Below are positions 35,589 through 44,394 of a stretch of DNA of 44,830 nt, in pieces. The translations under genes and the position numbers were made by a program. Below the pieces are notes generated by a model. That model ran no database searches. It was given only the letters and a program-made list of their open reading frames with translations, and was not told where the DNA came from. Source of the DNA: Pseudoduganella buxea (lineage in GTDB: Bacteria; Pseudomonadota; Gammaproteobacteria; Burkholderiales; Burkholderiaceae_D); assembly GCF_009720835.1 (NCBI RefSeq), contig NZ_WNKZ01000047.1:1-44830 (forward strand), given 5' to 3'. Position 1 is the first letter of the stretch. Every line of letters begins with the position of its first letter.

Positions 35589-36005
35589 ATGACTGCCACG
35601 CTGATTTCACCGTTCAGGCCGGGCGACCGCATCCTCGTCGCCTGCGGCGACCGCGTTGCGGCCGAGACGCTGGCAAGAGTGTTCTCGACGTCCGGCTTTA
35701 CCGTGCGCATGGCCTTCGACGGCGTCAGCGCACTGGACAAGGCGCGTGCCTTCTTCCCTTCCGTTGCCGTGCTGGGGCTGGACCTGCAATACCTGGACGG
35801 CTTCCAGCTGGCGCGGGCGCTGCGCACCATTCCCGGCTGCGCGCGCATGCGCATCCTGGCCATGCTGTCGCGCGACGTGGGCCTGCTGGACCGGCACCGC
35901 TGCTTCGATTACGTGCTGCGTGCACCCGTGCCCAGCTACGGTGGCCGGCCCATGTGGGTGGTCGACGGCGACGGCCTGGCCGTCAAGCCCACCATCGGCG
36001 GCTAG
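35589..36005 (+). CDS. Degenerate receiver-domain protein
   Basis: 138 residues, a single receiver-like fold: RILVACGDRVAAETLARVFSTSGFTVRMAFDGVSALDKARAFFPSVAVLGLDLQYLDGFQLARALRTIP. The Asp at the phosphoacceptor position is kept (GLDLQYLDG), but the acidic pair near the first strand is reduced to Gly-Asp (CGD), and the conserved Lys is absent (VLRAPVP). It may therefore work without normal phosphorylation. There is no output domain. GGAG lies 8-11 bases before the ATG. No kinase is adjacent. Ends with a short tail, MWVVDGDGLAVKPTIGG. Confidence 0.8.
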   Translation: MTATLISPFRPGDRILVACGDRVAAETLARVFSTSGFTVRMAFDGVSALDKARAFFPSVAVLGLDLQYLDGFQLARALRTIPGCARMRILAMLSRDVGLLDRHRCFDYVLRAPVPSYGGRPMWVVDGDGLAVKPTIGG

Positions 36006-36101
36006 CGCCGGCGCGCGGGTGCCCTGGCGCGGCCAGCCGTGCCGCCCCGATCGCTGCGATTGACTACAATGATCCGCGACCGCATGCACCGGAGAACGAT
36101 C

Positions 36102-36968
36102 ATGGATTTGGACAGCCGCAACCGCGCCGCGCCGACCGACTACAACGAGGCCGCCATCATGGGTGGCCTGTACGGCGACGGCTTTATCGCCTGCAAGGGC
36201 GCTTTTTCCCGCGAATGGGTGCAGCAGCTGGGCGAGGACATCGCCGTGCTGTTCCAGGAGGCGCTGGCCCGGCCGGGCGGCGCGCTGGGACGGGGGCCGA
36301 ACCGCTACTACGTTGAAATCCACCCGGAGCGCCTGCGCGGCTTCGTCGACATCATCACGCACCCGTGGGTGGTGGCCGTGTGCCGCCATATCCTGGGGCC
36401 GGACTACCGCATCGTCGAAGCCGGTTTCGACGTGCCGGGGCCGGGCGCGCTGCACCAGCCCTGGCACCGCGATTTCCCGTCGCCCGAAGCGACCCTGAAA
36501 GGCCGGCGGCTGAACTCCCTGGCCTTCAACATCACGACGGTGGACGTAACGGAGGACATGGGCCCGTTCGAGATCGCGCCCGGCACGCAGTGGGACGACC
36601 TGGCCGGCGGCGACCCGATGTTCCCGGCGCGCGAACTGTGGCCCCGCTACGAGGCGCTGGCCCAGCGCAAGCTGGCGAAAATGGGTGATATCTCGGCCCG
36701 CTCGGCGCTGACCATCCACCGGGGCACGGCCAACCAGTCGGATAAATCGCGCCCCGTCTTCGTGCTTGGCGTGGACGCGCCGGACGCCCGCAACGCGGAC
36801 AAGCACGACCTGCAGCTGACGCGCGGCTACTACGACAGCCTGCCGGAAGAGGTGCGCCACCACATCACCTGCCGCGTCGTCGAAACGCTCGACCCCATCG
36901 TGCAGGAACACACGATCGAGGGATTGCTGATGGGGGTGTCGCCCGGGGAGCGGATGGGCGGCGTTTAG
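36102..36968 (+). CDS. Phytanoyl-CoA dioxygenase (PhyH) family protein
   Basis: 288 residues. Fe(II)/2-oxoglutarate dioxygenase fold: the HxD pair is His122 and Asp124 (PWHRDFPSP), and the distal iron ligand is His206 (TIHRGTANQSDKSRPVFVLG), with the following Arg fit to bind 2-oxoglutarate. PhyH-like enzymes hydroxylate very diverse small molecules, including ectoine, phosphonates and antibiotic intermediates; the substrate here is unknown. Start at 36102 with GGAG 10 bases upstream; in-frame codons further upstream lack a ribosome site. It ends 14 bases from the convergent HAD gene; a TAGCCGTCA duplication (36966-36985 area) makes up that gap. Confidence 0.88.
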   Translation: MDLDSRNRAAPTDYNEAAIMGGLYGDGFIACKGAFSREWVQQLGEDIAVLFQEALARPGGALGRGPNRYYVEIHPERLRGFVDIITHPWVVAVCRHILGPDYRIVEAGFDVPGPGALHQPWHRDFPSPEATLKGRRLNSLAFNITTVDVTEDMGPFEIAPGTQWDDLAGGDPMFPARELWPRYEALAQRKLAKMGDISARSALTIHRGTANQSDKSRPVFVLGVDAPDARNADKHDLQLTRGYYDSLPEEVRHHITCRVVETLDPIVQEHTIEGLLMGVSPGERMGGV

Positions 36969-36982
36969 CCGTCATGTAGCCG

Positions 36983-37657
36983 TCAGCCGGCCCGCAATGC
37001 TTCCACCAGTGCGGGCAACTCGTCCATCGACCCGAACACGAGGCGCGCCCCGGCCGCGCGCAGCCGCTCGGCCTGGTCCGGCGGGCTGTGCGGGCCGCCC
37101 GTGAAGCCCAGCACATTGGTGCCGGCGGCAACGGCCGCGTGTACGCCCGTGATGCTGTCCTCGATGACGATGCAGTTCGCCGCGCGGGCGCCCATGCCGG
37201 CGGCCGCCATCAGGTAGACGGCCGGGTCGGGCTTCGGACGTCCGGCGATATCGGCCGTGTACAGACCACCCGCGAACAGCGAAATCAGCCCGGTGCGCTC
37301 CAGCAGGCCCTGCACGCGCATCATGCGGCTGTTGCTGGCCACGGCCTTCGGCAGCGCGATGGCTTCCAGCGCCGCGTGCACGCCCGGCACGGGCTGCGCC
37401 TTGCGGTCGCATTCCGCTTCCACCAGGCCGCGCATGACGGCCAGGTCGGCCACGCTCGGTTCAGGCAGGTGCAGTTCGGCGCACACGCCCAGCACCAGCG
37501 CTTCCAGTTTCAACCCCAGCCGGGGGCGAATCAGCGACAGCAGGCGGTCACGCTCGCCCGCGATGGGCAGCAGGAAGTCGGCCAGCGCCTGCAGGGCGAT
37601 GGCTTCACTGTCGATCAGTACGCCGTCGCAGTCGGAAATGAGGTGAGTGATGGTCAT
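36983..37657 (-). CDS. HAD-superfamily phosphatase, beta-phosphoglucomutase/phosphoglycolate phosphatase-like
   Basis: 224 residues. Motif I is SDCDGVLIDSE (Asp9 nucleophile, Asp11), motif II AVASNS (Ser/Asn in VASNSRMM), motif III Lys in AGRPKPDPAVYL, and motif IV IVIEDSITGV. The helical cap between motifs I and II (subclass IA) includes LIRPRLGLKLEALV. Closest in pattern to YieH/Gph-type phosphatases acting on small phosphorylated sugars or glycolate. The substrate is not determinable. ATG at 37657; no strong ribosome site. It stands alone on the minus strand, with a 76-bp gap to the next gene on that strand. Confidence 0.9.
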   Translation of the reverse strand: MTITHLISDCDGVLIDSEAIALQALADFLLPIAGERDRLLSLIRPRLGLKLEALVLGVCAELHLPEPSVADLAVMRGLVEAECDRKAQPVPGVHAALEAIALPKAVASNSRMMRVQGLLERTGLISLFAGGLYTADIAGRPKPDPAVYLMAAAGMGARAANCIVIEDSITGVHAAVAAGTNVLGFTGGPHSPPDQAERLRAAGARLVFGSMDELPALVEALRAG

Positions 37658-37733
37658 GCCGGCCTAGCAGAGTGGTGGACCGGCGATGATGCCATATCGG
37701 CATGAATTTCTCAGGCGTATCGAATGGCGGCCC

Positions 37734-38054
37734 TCAGGCGCGGATGTCGATCAGGGTGCCCAGCCGTTCGTCCGCCGCCTGGATCACCTTGGCGGACAGC
37801 TCGAAGCCCAGCTTGTAGACGAGGGAGTTGGTGATTGACGTGGCCGGGTCCGTGCCGCCGTGGGCGCCCGACAACTCGCGTCCGGCGGCGGACAGGATGA
37901 CACCCGTGCCGGCGGGGCGTGCTTCGCTGAAGTTGGCCGACCGCGCGGCGTAGCCCTGCGTGGTCAGGTTGGCCGTGTTATGCGCTTCCACGCCCAGCGC
38001 CTGCTGGTTCGCTTGCAGCCCGGACAAGCCGGTACCCAGTGACGAAATCGCCAT
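37734..38054 (-). CDS. Small orphan flagellar-rod-like protein
   Basis: 106 residues. The N-terminus AISSLGTGLSGLQANQQALGVEAHNTANLTTQGYAARSANFSE matches the Flg_bb_rod consensus (a helix ending in 'NxAN..T.GY'), as in FlgC, FlgG and FlgE. The C-terminus TNSLVYKLGFELSAKVIQAADERLGTLIDIRA resembles the rod/hook C-terminal helix. FlgC is ~135 residues, so this one is a minimal version with a middle of only ~35 residues. No other flagellar gene is near. It could be a distributed flagellar part or a diverged paralogue. ATG at 38054 with AAGGAAA upstream. Confidence 0.75.
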   Translation of the reverse strand: MAISSLGTGLSGLQANQQALGVEAHNTANLTTQGYAARSANFSEARPAGTGVILSAAGRELSGAHGGTDPATSITNSLVYKLGFELSAKVIQAADERLGTLIDIRA

Positions 38055-38163
38055 CGTTAGTTTCCTTCGGTGAAGCGATAGTTTAGCTGCGGAAACCTTT
38101 GCCGACGCGGCGGGGACGAAAAACTTCGTGGCGCTGCAACACCTCGCCGCGCACAGATGCGCT

Positions 38164-38228
38164 AACGCAACAGTAAGCGGCGCCAAGCGATGAAGTCCTG
38201 CAACTGTTGCGTTTTTGGGATTGCGTTA
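38164..38228 (+). promoter_or_regulatory. Attenuator-like hairpin upstream of the alpha/beta hydrolase gene
   Basis: AACGCAACAGT (38164-38174) pairs perfectly with ACTGTTGCGTT (38203-38213), which runs into a T-tract (TTTTT, to 38216): a terminator-like structure with a 28-base loop. A second complement, TTGCGTTA (38221-38228), can pair with the same TAACGCAA, giving a competing fold. Since it lies ahead of the gene at 38294 and faces it, it may be a transcription attenuator. No trans factor or leader peptide is evident. Confidence 0.5.
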
Positions 38229-38293
38229 CGGGAATATTGATACCAGAATCGTTTTATTGCCTCATGCCAATAAACCCGGTTTTGAATCGTATC

Positions 38294-39493
38294 ATGCGCT
38301 CCCACCTTGTCCACGCCCGCCAGCTCGTCATTGCCGCCATCGCCGCCGCGCTTGCCTGTGTGCTGGCGCCATCCGGCCACGCGGCGCCCGTCGGCGCCTT
38401 GCCGCTCGATGCCCGCCTGAACGAGCAGATCATCACCGTGCCGGCCGGCGCCGCGCTGAACGTGCAACTGGAGACCACCGTGTACCGGCCCAGCGGCCCG
38501 GGACCGTTCCCCCTGTTGATCATCAACCACGGCAAGTCGCCCGGCGATCCGAAGGCGCAGGGGCGCGACCGCTTCGTCTACATGGCGGCGCAGTTCGTCA
38601 AGCGCGGCTATGCCGTGCTGGTGCCGATGCGCACGGGCTTTGCCCGCTCGACGGGTACGTATACGGATTTCGGCTGCAATATGAAGGCCAACGGCTACCA
38701 GCAGGCGGGCGATATCGCCGACGTTGTCAGCTGGGCCCGCGCGCAGAGCTGGATCGACGGCGAGCATATCGTCATTGCCGGCCAGTCGTATGGCGGCCTG
38801 GCCAGCCTGGCGCTGTCCACCCAGGACCTGCCCGGCGTGCGCGGCGTGATGAACTTCGCAGGCGGCCTGAAGGTGCACGGTGGCAGCTGCGACTGGCAGC
38901 AGGCCCTCGTCAACGCCTTCGGCGAATACGGCCGCAAGAACCGCATCGAGACCTTGTGGATGTACGGCGCCAACGACAGCTATTTCAACCCCCAGCTGGT
39001 GGGTCGCCTGTACGACGCCTTCAACAGCAACGGCGGCCGGGTCGACCTGGTGGCCTACGGCGCCTTCAAGCACGACGCCCACACGATGCTGGGCAGCCGC
39101 GACGGCCAGCCCGTGTGGCTGCCCGAAGTGGAGCGCTTCCTGCAGAAGGTGGGCATGCCGACCGAGCAGGTGTACGCCGTGGCCGAACCGGCGCCGCAGC
39201 CGGCCACCAACTTCGCCGCGCTGGACGACGTGGCCGCCGTGCCCTTCCTGCCGGAGCGGGGACGCCAGCAATACCGCGCCTTCCTGGGCAAGCAGATGCC
39301 CCGTGCGTTCGCCGTATCGCCAAGCGGCGCCTGGGGCTGGGCCGAAGAGGGCGAGTCCGTCAACGAGCGGGCGCTGGCGGCCTGCCAGTCCGGCAGCCGC
39401 CAGCCGTGCAAGCTGTATTCGGTGGACGACTATGTCGTGTGGACCGATACGCCGGACCCGGCCAACAACTCCGCCACGGGCCGCACCGAGTAA
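38294..39493 (+). CDS. Exported alpha/beta hydrolase (dienelactone hydrolase-like)
   Basis: 399 residues. Signal peptide VIAAIAAALACVLAPSGHA with cleavage near AAP. The hydrolase core begins LETTVYRPSGPGPFPLLIINHGKSPGD; the nucleophile Ser is in VIAGQSYGGLASLAL, with an Asp region (MYGANDSYFNPQ) and His in AFKHDAHTMLGS. The C-terminal ~130 residues (from about AEPAPQPATNFAALDD) form an extra domain with the Cys-containing ACQSGSRQPCKLYSVDDYVVW, possibly disulfide-bonded in the periplasm; such repeats occur in other exported esterases. Substrate unknown. Start is uncertain: ATG 38294 gives the cleanest signal peptide, and 38264 is in frame; neither has a good ribosome site. Confidence 0.82.
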   Translation: MRSHLVHARQLVIAAIAAALACVLAPSGHAAPVGALPLDARLNEQIITVPAGAALNVQLETTVYRPSGPGPFPLLIINHGKSPGDPKAQGRDRFVYMAAQFVKRGYAVLVPMRTGFARSTGTYTDFGCNMKANGYQQAGDIADVVSWARAQSWIDGEHIVIAGQSYGGLASLALSTQDLPGVRGVMNFAGGLKVHGGSCDWQQALVNAFGEYGRKNRIETLWMYGANDSYFNPQLVGRLYDAFNSNGGRVDLVAYGAFKHDAHTMLGSRDGQPVWLPEVERFLQKVGMPTEQVYAVAEPAPQPATNFAALDDVAAVPFLPERGRQQYRAFLGKQMPRAFAVSPSGAWGWAEEGESVNERALAACQSGSRQPCKLYSVDDYVVWTDTPDPANNSATGRTE

Positions 39494-39556
39494 GCCCGGC
39501 GCCGCCGCGCGGCAAGCGTGCATGGACGGACGCTGTCATGCTGCTATGATGGTTTC

Positions 39557-40246
39557 ATGTGCGGACGCTTCGATCAAAACGACATCGCGCGGCGCTATAT
39601 CGCCGCTTTCGGCTGGGCCGACGCTGCTTACAACAGCCAGGCGCAGCCTACCTATAATGCCGCCCCCGGCACCTACCGCCCCGTGATCCACATGCAGGAC
39701 GGGCAGCCTGCCGTGGACGACCTGCACTGGGGCTACCGCGCGGCCTGGGCGGCGGAAAAACTCCCGGTGTGCGTCAACGCCCGGCTGGAAAAAATCACCA
39801 ACAACTACTGGCGCAAGCTGCTCAAGACGGGCCGCGCCGTCGTTCCCGCCAACGGCTGGTATGAATGGACGGGCGAGAAGGGCAAGCGCCAGCCCTGGCA
39901 TATCCACCGCAAGGACCGTGAACCCCTGTTCATGCTGGCGCTGGCCAACTTCGGCCCCTTCAAGGAACACAAGGCCGAATCGGGTTTCGTGCTCGTCACG
40001 GCCGACGCCGAGGGCGGCATGGTGGACATCCATGACCGCCGGCCCGTCGTGCTGAACGCGGCCGACGCGGCCACGTGGCTCGATCCCGACATCTCCACCG
40101 AACAGGCCGAAATGCTGGCGCGCCAGATGGCGCTGCCGGCCGACGCCTTCGAATGGTACAAGGTCAGCCCCGAAGTCAACTACGCGGGCCGCGACGGCGC
40201 CCACCTGATCGAGCCGCTGCCGGAACCGGAACCCCATGACGAATAA
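39557..40246 (+). CDS. yedK: SOS response-associated peptidase (SRAP, YedK/HMCES family)
   Basis: 229 residues. Met1-Cys2 at the start: Cys2 is the residue that forms a thiazolidine crosslink with abasic sites in single-stranded DNA, which fixes the start at 39557. The other active-site residues are present: Asn74 (VNARLEKI), Glu103 (ANGWYEW) and His159 ([11 protein letters not shown]), close to E. coli YedK positions 75, 105 and 160. The protein shields abasic sites at replication forks and can reverse its own crosslink. The last 11 bp overlap the UvrA-like gene, so both are probably made together after DNA damage. No LexA box was recognised upstream. Confidence 0.94.
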   Translation: MCGRFDQNDIARRYIAAFGWADAAYNSQAQPTYNAAPGTYRPVIHMQDGQPAVDDLHWGYRAAWAAEKLPVCVNARLEKITNNYWRKLLKTGRAVVPANGWYEWTGEKGKRQPWHIHRKDREPLFMLALANFGPFKEHKAESGFVLVTADAEGGMVDIHDRRPVVLNAADAATWLDPDISTEQAEMLARQMALPADAFEWYKVSPEVNYAGRDGAHLIEPLPEPEPHDE

Positions 40247-42800
40247 GAATACGGACAAGAATGCCGGCAATGTCCGGGTGCGTGGTGCCCGCGAACACAA
40301 TCTGAAGAACGTCGACCTCGATATTCCGCGCGATGCGCTGGTGCTGTTCACCGGCGTGTCCGGCTCGGGCAAGTCCTCGCTGGCCTTCGGCACCCTGTAT
40401 GCCGAGGCGCAGCGGCGCTACCTGGAATCGGTGTCGCCGTATGCGCGCAGGCTGTTCCACCAGATGCCGGTGCCGCAGGTCGACGAGATCGACGGCCTGC
40501 CGCCGGCGGTGGCCCTGCAACAGCAGCGCGGCTCGCCCACCACGCGTTCCTCGGTGGGCAGCGTCACCACCTTGTCGAACTCCCTGCGCATGCTGTACTC
40601 GCGCGCCGGCGACTATCCGCCCGGGCAGGAGCTGCTGTACGCCGAGTCGTTCTCGCCGAATACCCCCGAAGGGGCCTGCACCCAGTGCCATGGCCTGGGC
40701 CGGGTCTACGAGGTGACGGCGCAATCGCTGGTGCCGGACGATTCGCTGACGATCCGCGAGCGCGCCGTGGCCGCCTGGCCGCCCGCCTGGCATGGCCAGA
40801 ACCTGCGCGACATCCTCGTCACGCTGGGCTACGACGTCGACACGCCGTGGCGCGACCTGCCGAAGAAGGACCGCGACTGGATCCTGTTCACCGAGGAGAC
40901 GCCCACGGTGCCCGTGTACGCGGGCCTGACGCCGGAGGAAACGAAGCGCGCCCTGAAGCGCAAGGAGACCCCCAGCTACCAGGGCACCTTCACGGGCGCG
41001 CGCAAGTACGTGCTGCAGACGTTTGCCAATACCGAGAGCGCGACGATGAAAAAGCGCGTGGCGCGCTACATGGTCAGCAACGAATGCCCCCTGTGCCGGG
41101 GCAAGCGGCTGCGCGCCGAGTCGCTCTCCGTCACGTTCGCGGGGCTGGACATCACCGACATCTCGCGCCTGCCGCTGGCCCGGCTGGCCGAGGCCATGCG
41201 CCCGTATGCCGACGGCAGCGCCAAGGTCAGCGCGAAGGAACGGGCGGCCCACCCGGAAAAGCTGATCGTCACGCAGCGTATCGCCCAGGACGTGCTGGCG
41301 CGGCTGGACGTGCTGCTCGACCTTGGCCTGGGCTACCTGGCGCTGGACCGCAGCACGCCGACCCTGTCGCCGGGCGAGCTGCAGCGCCTGCGCCTGGCCA
41401 CGCAGGTGCGCTCGAACCTGTTCGGCGTCGTCTACGTGCTCGACGAGCCTTCCGCCGGCCTGCACCCGGCCGACACGGTGGCGCTCCTGCGCGCGCTGGA
41501 CCGGCTGAAGGATGCCGGCAACTCGCTGTTCGTCGTCGAGCATGCGCTGGACGTGATCCGCCATGCGGACTGGATCGTCGACGTCGGCCCGGCCGCGGGC
41601 GAGGGCGGCGGTCACGTGCTGTACAGCGGCGCGCCCGAGGGACTCAAAGCAGTGGAGGCGTCGCAGACGCGCCGCTTCCTGTTCCCGGACGAAGCGACCC
41701 CTTTGCGGGAAGTCCGGGCGGTCGATCCCAAGTCCGCCGCCTGGCTGCGCCTGCGCGACGTGCGGCGCAATAACCTGGACGGCTTGGACGCGGACTTTCC
41801 ACTCGGAGTGATGACGGCCGTGACGGGCGTTTCCGGTTCCGGCAAGTCCAGCCTCGTCAGCCAGGTGCTGGTCGAGCTGGTGGCGCGCGGCCTGGGCCAC
41901 GAGGTGCCGGCCGAACCGGAGGAGGGCGAGGAGCTGGAACGCAGCGCCGAGCTGCCGCTGGAAGGCCACATCACGGCGGGGCTGGAGCAGCTGCGGCGCA
42001 TGGTGCGGGTCGACCAGAAGCCGATCGGCCGCACGCCCCGCTCGAACCTGGCCACGTACACCGGCCTGTTCGACCATGTGCGCAAGCTGTTCGCCGCCAC
42101 CAAGATGGCGAAAGCGCGCCGCTACGATGCCGGCCGCTTTTCGTTCAACGTCGCCAAGGGCCGCTGCGACAATTGCGAAGGTGAAGGCTTCGTCATGGTC
42201 GAACTGCTGTTCCTGCCCAGCGTGTATGCGCCGTGCCCCGTCTGTGCCGGTGCCCGCTACAACGCCAAGACCCTGGAAGTGACGTACCGCGAGCGCAACG
42301 TGGCCGAGGTGCTGGGCATGACGGTGGACGCGGCGTGGGAATTCTTTGCGGACGAGCCGCCGCTGCAGCGGGCGCTGGACGTGTTGCGCCAGGTCGGCCT
42401 GGGCTACCTGCGCCTGGGCCAGCCGGCCACGGAACTGTCCGGCGGCGAGGCCCAGCGCATCAAGCTGGCCACGGAACTGCAGCGCGCCTCGCGCGGCGAT
42501 ACCTTATATGTACTGGACGAGCCCACCACGGGCCTGCACCCGGCCGACGTCGAGCGCCTTATCGTCCAGCTGCAAAAGCTGGTCGATGCCGGCAACACCG
42601 TCGTCGCCGTGGAGCACGACATGCGCGTGGTGGCGGCCTGCGACTGGGTCGTCGACATCGGCCCCGGCGCCGGCGACGAGGGCGGCACCATCGTCGCGGC
42701 GGGGCCGCCGGCCGCGGTGGCCCGCGCCAAGGCCAGCCGCACGGCCCCTTACCTGGCCCGGTTCCTGGGGCATCAAGGTTCCATTCACAGCACGAAGTAG
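40236..42800 (+). CDS. UvrA-like excinuclease ATPase, short (class II, UvrA2-like)
   Basis: 854 residues, against ~940 for housekeeping UvrA. Two ABC modules: Walker A at 40-48 and ~530-538 (both GVSGSGKSS). The first signature is [12 protein letters not shown] (changed from LSGGE), the second a normal [12 protein letters not shown]; Walker B regions are [11 protein letters not shown] and [11 protein letters not shown]. Zinc-site cysteines remain at CTQCHGLG (~149), CPLC (~283) and CDNC...CPVC (~643-668). The segment between the first Walker A and the first zinc module is short, so the UvrB-binding insertion seems to be missing, the mark of class II UvrA, linked to resistance to drugs and unusual lesions. 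Overlaps the yedK gene by 11 bp and, tail to tail, the next minus-strand gene by 16 bp. Confidence 0.9.
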   Translation: MTNKNTDKNAGNVRVRGAREHNLKNVDLDIPRDALVLFTGVSGSGKSSLAFGTLYAEAQRRYLESVSPYARRLFHQMPVPQVDEIDGLPPAVALQQQRGSPTTRSSVGSVTTLSNSLRMLYSRAGDYPPGQELLYAESFSPNTPEGACTQCHGLGRVYEVTAQSLVPDDSLTIRERAVAAWPPAWHGQNLRDILVTLGYDVDTPWRDLPKKDRDWILFTEETPTVPVYAGLTPEETKRALKRKETPSYQGTFTGARKYVLQTFANTESATMKKRVARYMVSNECPLCRGKRLRAESLSVTFAGLDITDISRLPLARLAEAMRPYADGSAKVSAKERAAHPEKLIVTQRIAQDVLARLDVLLDLGLGYLALDRSTPTLSPGELQRLRLATQVRSNLFGVVYVLDEPSAGLHPADTVALLRALDRLKDAGNSLFVVEHALDVIRHADWIVDVGPAAGEGGGHVLYSGAPEGLKAVEASQTRRFLFPDEATPLREVRAVDPKSAAWLRLRDVRRNNLDGLDADFPLGVMTAVTGVSGSGKSSLVSQVLVELVARGLGHEVPAEPEEGEELERSAELPLEGHITAGLEQLRRMVRVDQKPIGRTPRSNLATYTGLFDHVRKLFAATKMAKARRYDAGRFSFNVAKGRCDNCEGEGFVMVELLFLPSVYAPCPVCAGARYNAKTLEVTYRERNVAEVLGMTVDAAWEFFADEPPLQRALDVLRQVGLGYLRLGQPATELSGGEAQRIKLATELQRASRGDTLYVLDEPTTGLHPADVERLIVQLQKLVDAGNTVVAVEHDMRVVAACDWVVDIGPGAGDEGGTIVAAGPPAAVARAKASRTAPYLARFLGHQGSIHSTK

Positions 42801-43213
42801 GCCGCCAGCGCCAGTGCTGCGCTGGTCCAGATCATCGGCTGCACGAAGGGGCGCAGGCGCTGGGCCGCGACGGCACTGGCCCGGTGCAGGTGCACCAGCG
42901 CCAGCACGGCCAGCAGGTTCTGCACGGCCACGACGAGATTGAGCAGCACGGCGGCGGCCAGGCTCCAGGCCACGACGGCATCGTCGCCGCCCATGCCGGG
43001 TCGGGCCTGCTGGGCCAGCGCGATCACGCAGCCGTGGGCCACGCCCAGCAGCAGGCCCGTGCCGCTGATGTTGAGGAAGCCCGGATTGAAATAGTGGGCG
43101 CGCCATTGCGGCACGATGGCCAGCACGTGCAGCAGCAGCGCCAGCACGACGCCGCCCTGCAGCACGCGCACCAGGTGCACGAAGATGCCGATCTCGATCG
43201 CCGGCACCGTCAT
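42785..43213 (-). CDS. Four-helix membrane protein of unknown function
   Basis: 142 residues with four hydrophobic segments: VLQGGVVLALLLHVLAIV, GTGLLLGVAHGCVIALA, VAWSLAAAVLLNLVVAVQNLLAVLALV and [17 protein letters not shown]. His residues occur at the helix ends (HLVRVLQ, VLLHVLAIV, LLGVAHG, ALVHLHR), which might bind haem or metal, but no motif is complete. It starts inside the stop codon region of the regulator gene (ATGA overlap, 4 bp), so it is coupled to it. I do not recognise the family. Its place next to a molybdate/formate-type regulator suggests a role in that redox unit. Confidence 0.75.
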   Translation of the reverse strand: MTVPAIEIGIFVHLVRVLQGGVVLALLLHVLAIVPQWRAHYFNPGFLNISGTGLLLGVAHGCVIALAQQARPGMGGDDAVVAWSLAAAVLLNLVVAVQNLLAVLALVHLHRASAVAAQRLRPFVQPMIWTSAALALAAYFVL

Positions 43214-44289
43214 CGGCCGACGCTTTCGAAAGCGTCGGCCAGGGTCAGCATCGTGCCCGTGCCGGCGGCGTCGTAGCCGGGCAGGGCGTCGATCGCCGCA
43301 TGGCAGGCGGGGCTGCGCAGCACGTCGATCAGTGCGCGCGTCAGGGTGTCGTCCGCCGCGGCCTTGGGCAGGGCCAGGAAATAGCGCTCGCGCAGCAGGG
43401 GTATGAAGTCCAGCCCGAAGCGCGCCGCCGCCGTGCGCACACCGATGCCCACGTCGGCCATGCCGCTGGCGATATACGCAGCCACGGCGCTGTGCGTGAA
43501 TTCGGTGCTGCCGAAGCCATTGATGCGCTCCGGCGCGATGCCGGCCTGCTGCAGCATCATCTCCAGCAGCAGCCGCGTCCCCGATCCGCTTTGCCGGTTG
43601 ACGAAGCGCACGCCCGGCGCCGCCACGTCGGCCAGGCCACGAATGCCCAGCGGATTGCCGGCTGCGACGAACAGCCCCTGTTCGCGCGCGGCCAGGTGCA
43701 GCAGGCAGTGGCGCTCCGGGTCGAGCCAGCGCAGGCAGGCCGCGACGAAGGGCTGCTCGAAGGCACCGCTGGGCACGTGGAAGCCCGCCAGGTCGCATTC
43801 GCCCCGGGCCAGCGCCGCCAGTGCGTCGCTGCTGTTGCGGTAGCGTAATTCGACGGGAATGGCCAGCGCCTGCAACTGCGCCGTCATCGCCGCCACGGCA
43901 AAGCCATGGCTGGCGTCGAGGCGCAAGGTGCGCGGCGCGTCGTCGACCATCCTGGCCAGTTCGCTTTCCAGTTCCGAGGCCAGGCTGTCGAGCGTGGGCG
44001 ACAGGCGCGCGGCGATGCGGCGGTCCGCCCACACGAGCTTTTCGGCCAGTGCCGTCAGGCGGGTGCCGCGGCCCCGTCCTGTCGCCAGCAGGGCCTGGCC
44101 GAACTGGCTTTCCGCCTCGCGCAGCAGGCCCCAGGCATAGCGGTAGGAAAGCCGCACGGCCTTGGCCGCCTTGGCGATGGAGCCCATCTGCTGGATTTCC
44201 CGCAGCAGCGCCAGCAGCGCGGCCGTGTCGAGGGGGGTATCGGCACGTACGCTGATTTCCCAATGCGGCTGAATCTTTACTCTGAACAT
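43210..44289 (-). CDS. Regulator with ModE-like HTH and periplasmic-binding-protein-type domain
   Basis: 359 residues. The N-terminal ~115 residues form a winged helix like that of ModE/LysR (LLREIQQMGSIAKAAKAVRLSYRYAWGLLREAE, then GRGRGTRLTALAEKLV). Residues ~120-359 are a substrate-binding-protein fold (LRLDASHGFAVAAM, GFHVPSGAFEQPF, NRQSGSGTRLLLEMML, FTHSAVAAYIASGMADVGIGV), of the type that binds molybdate, tungstate or similar oxyanions. Such regulators sit beside NAD-dependent formate dehydrogenase operons (FdsR position), and here the divergent gene is FdsG/NuoE-like. It may sense molybdate supply for the molybdopterin enzyme (inference). ATG at 44289, within the first AACATAT repeat of a possible operator. 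Confidence 0.85.
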   Translation of the reverse strand: MFRVKIQPHWEISVRADTPLDTAALLALLREIQQMGSIAKAAKAVRLSYRYAWGLLREAESQFGQALLATGRGRGTRLTALAEKLVWADRRIAARLSPTLDSLASELESELARMVDDAPRTLRLDASHGFAVAAMTAQLQALAIPVELRYRNSSDALAALARGECDLAGFHVPSGAFEQPFVAACLRWLDPERHCLLHLAAREQGLFVAAGNPLGIRGLADVAAPGVRFVNRQSGSGTRLLLEMMLQQAGIAPERINGFGSTEFTHSAVAAYIASGMADVGIGVRTAAARFGLDFIPLLRERYFLALPKAAADDTLTRALIDVLRSPACHAAIDALPGYDAAGTGTMLTLADAFESVGR

Positions 44290-44307
44290 ATGCTTAAAAT
44301 AACATAT
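44285..44307. promoter_or_regulatory. Possible operator: AACATAT direct repeat between divergent genes
   Basis: AACATAT at 44285-44291 and again at 44301-44307, 16 bp apart start to start, the spacing of two turns or less of the helix face. It overlaps the start of the regulator gene and lies ~90 bp before the FdsG-like gene. It may be an autoregulatory site. No symmetric operator was found. Confidence 0.4.
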
Positions 44308-44394
44308 TTCACCCGTTTCCCGCGCGTGCTACGCTGGCGCGTGATGGGCGGCGCTCATCCATGGTGACGCCCGAATAGGCTGGCGCGCAGCATA

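Noticed and set aside
38155..38220. Integron attC site (GCTAAC start, long hairpin)
   Set aside because: The right core lacks GTTRRRY (it reads GTTTTTG), and no integrase or cassette array is present; terminator/attenuator fits better.
40700..42800. Canonical housekeeping UvrA
   Set aside because: About 85 residues shorter than usual, first signature altered and the UvrB-binding segment apparently missing; called UvrA2-like instead.
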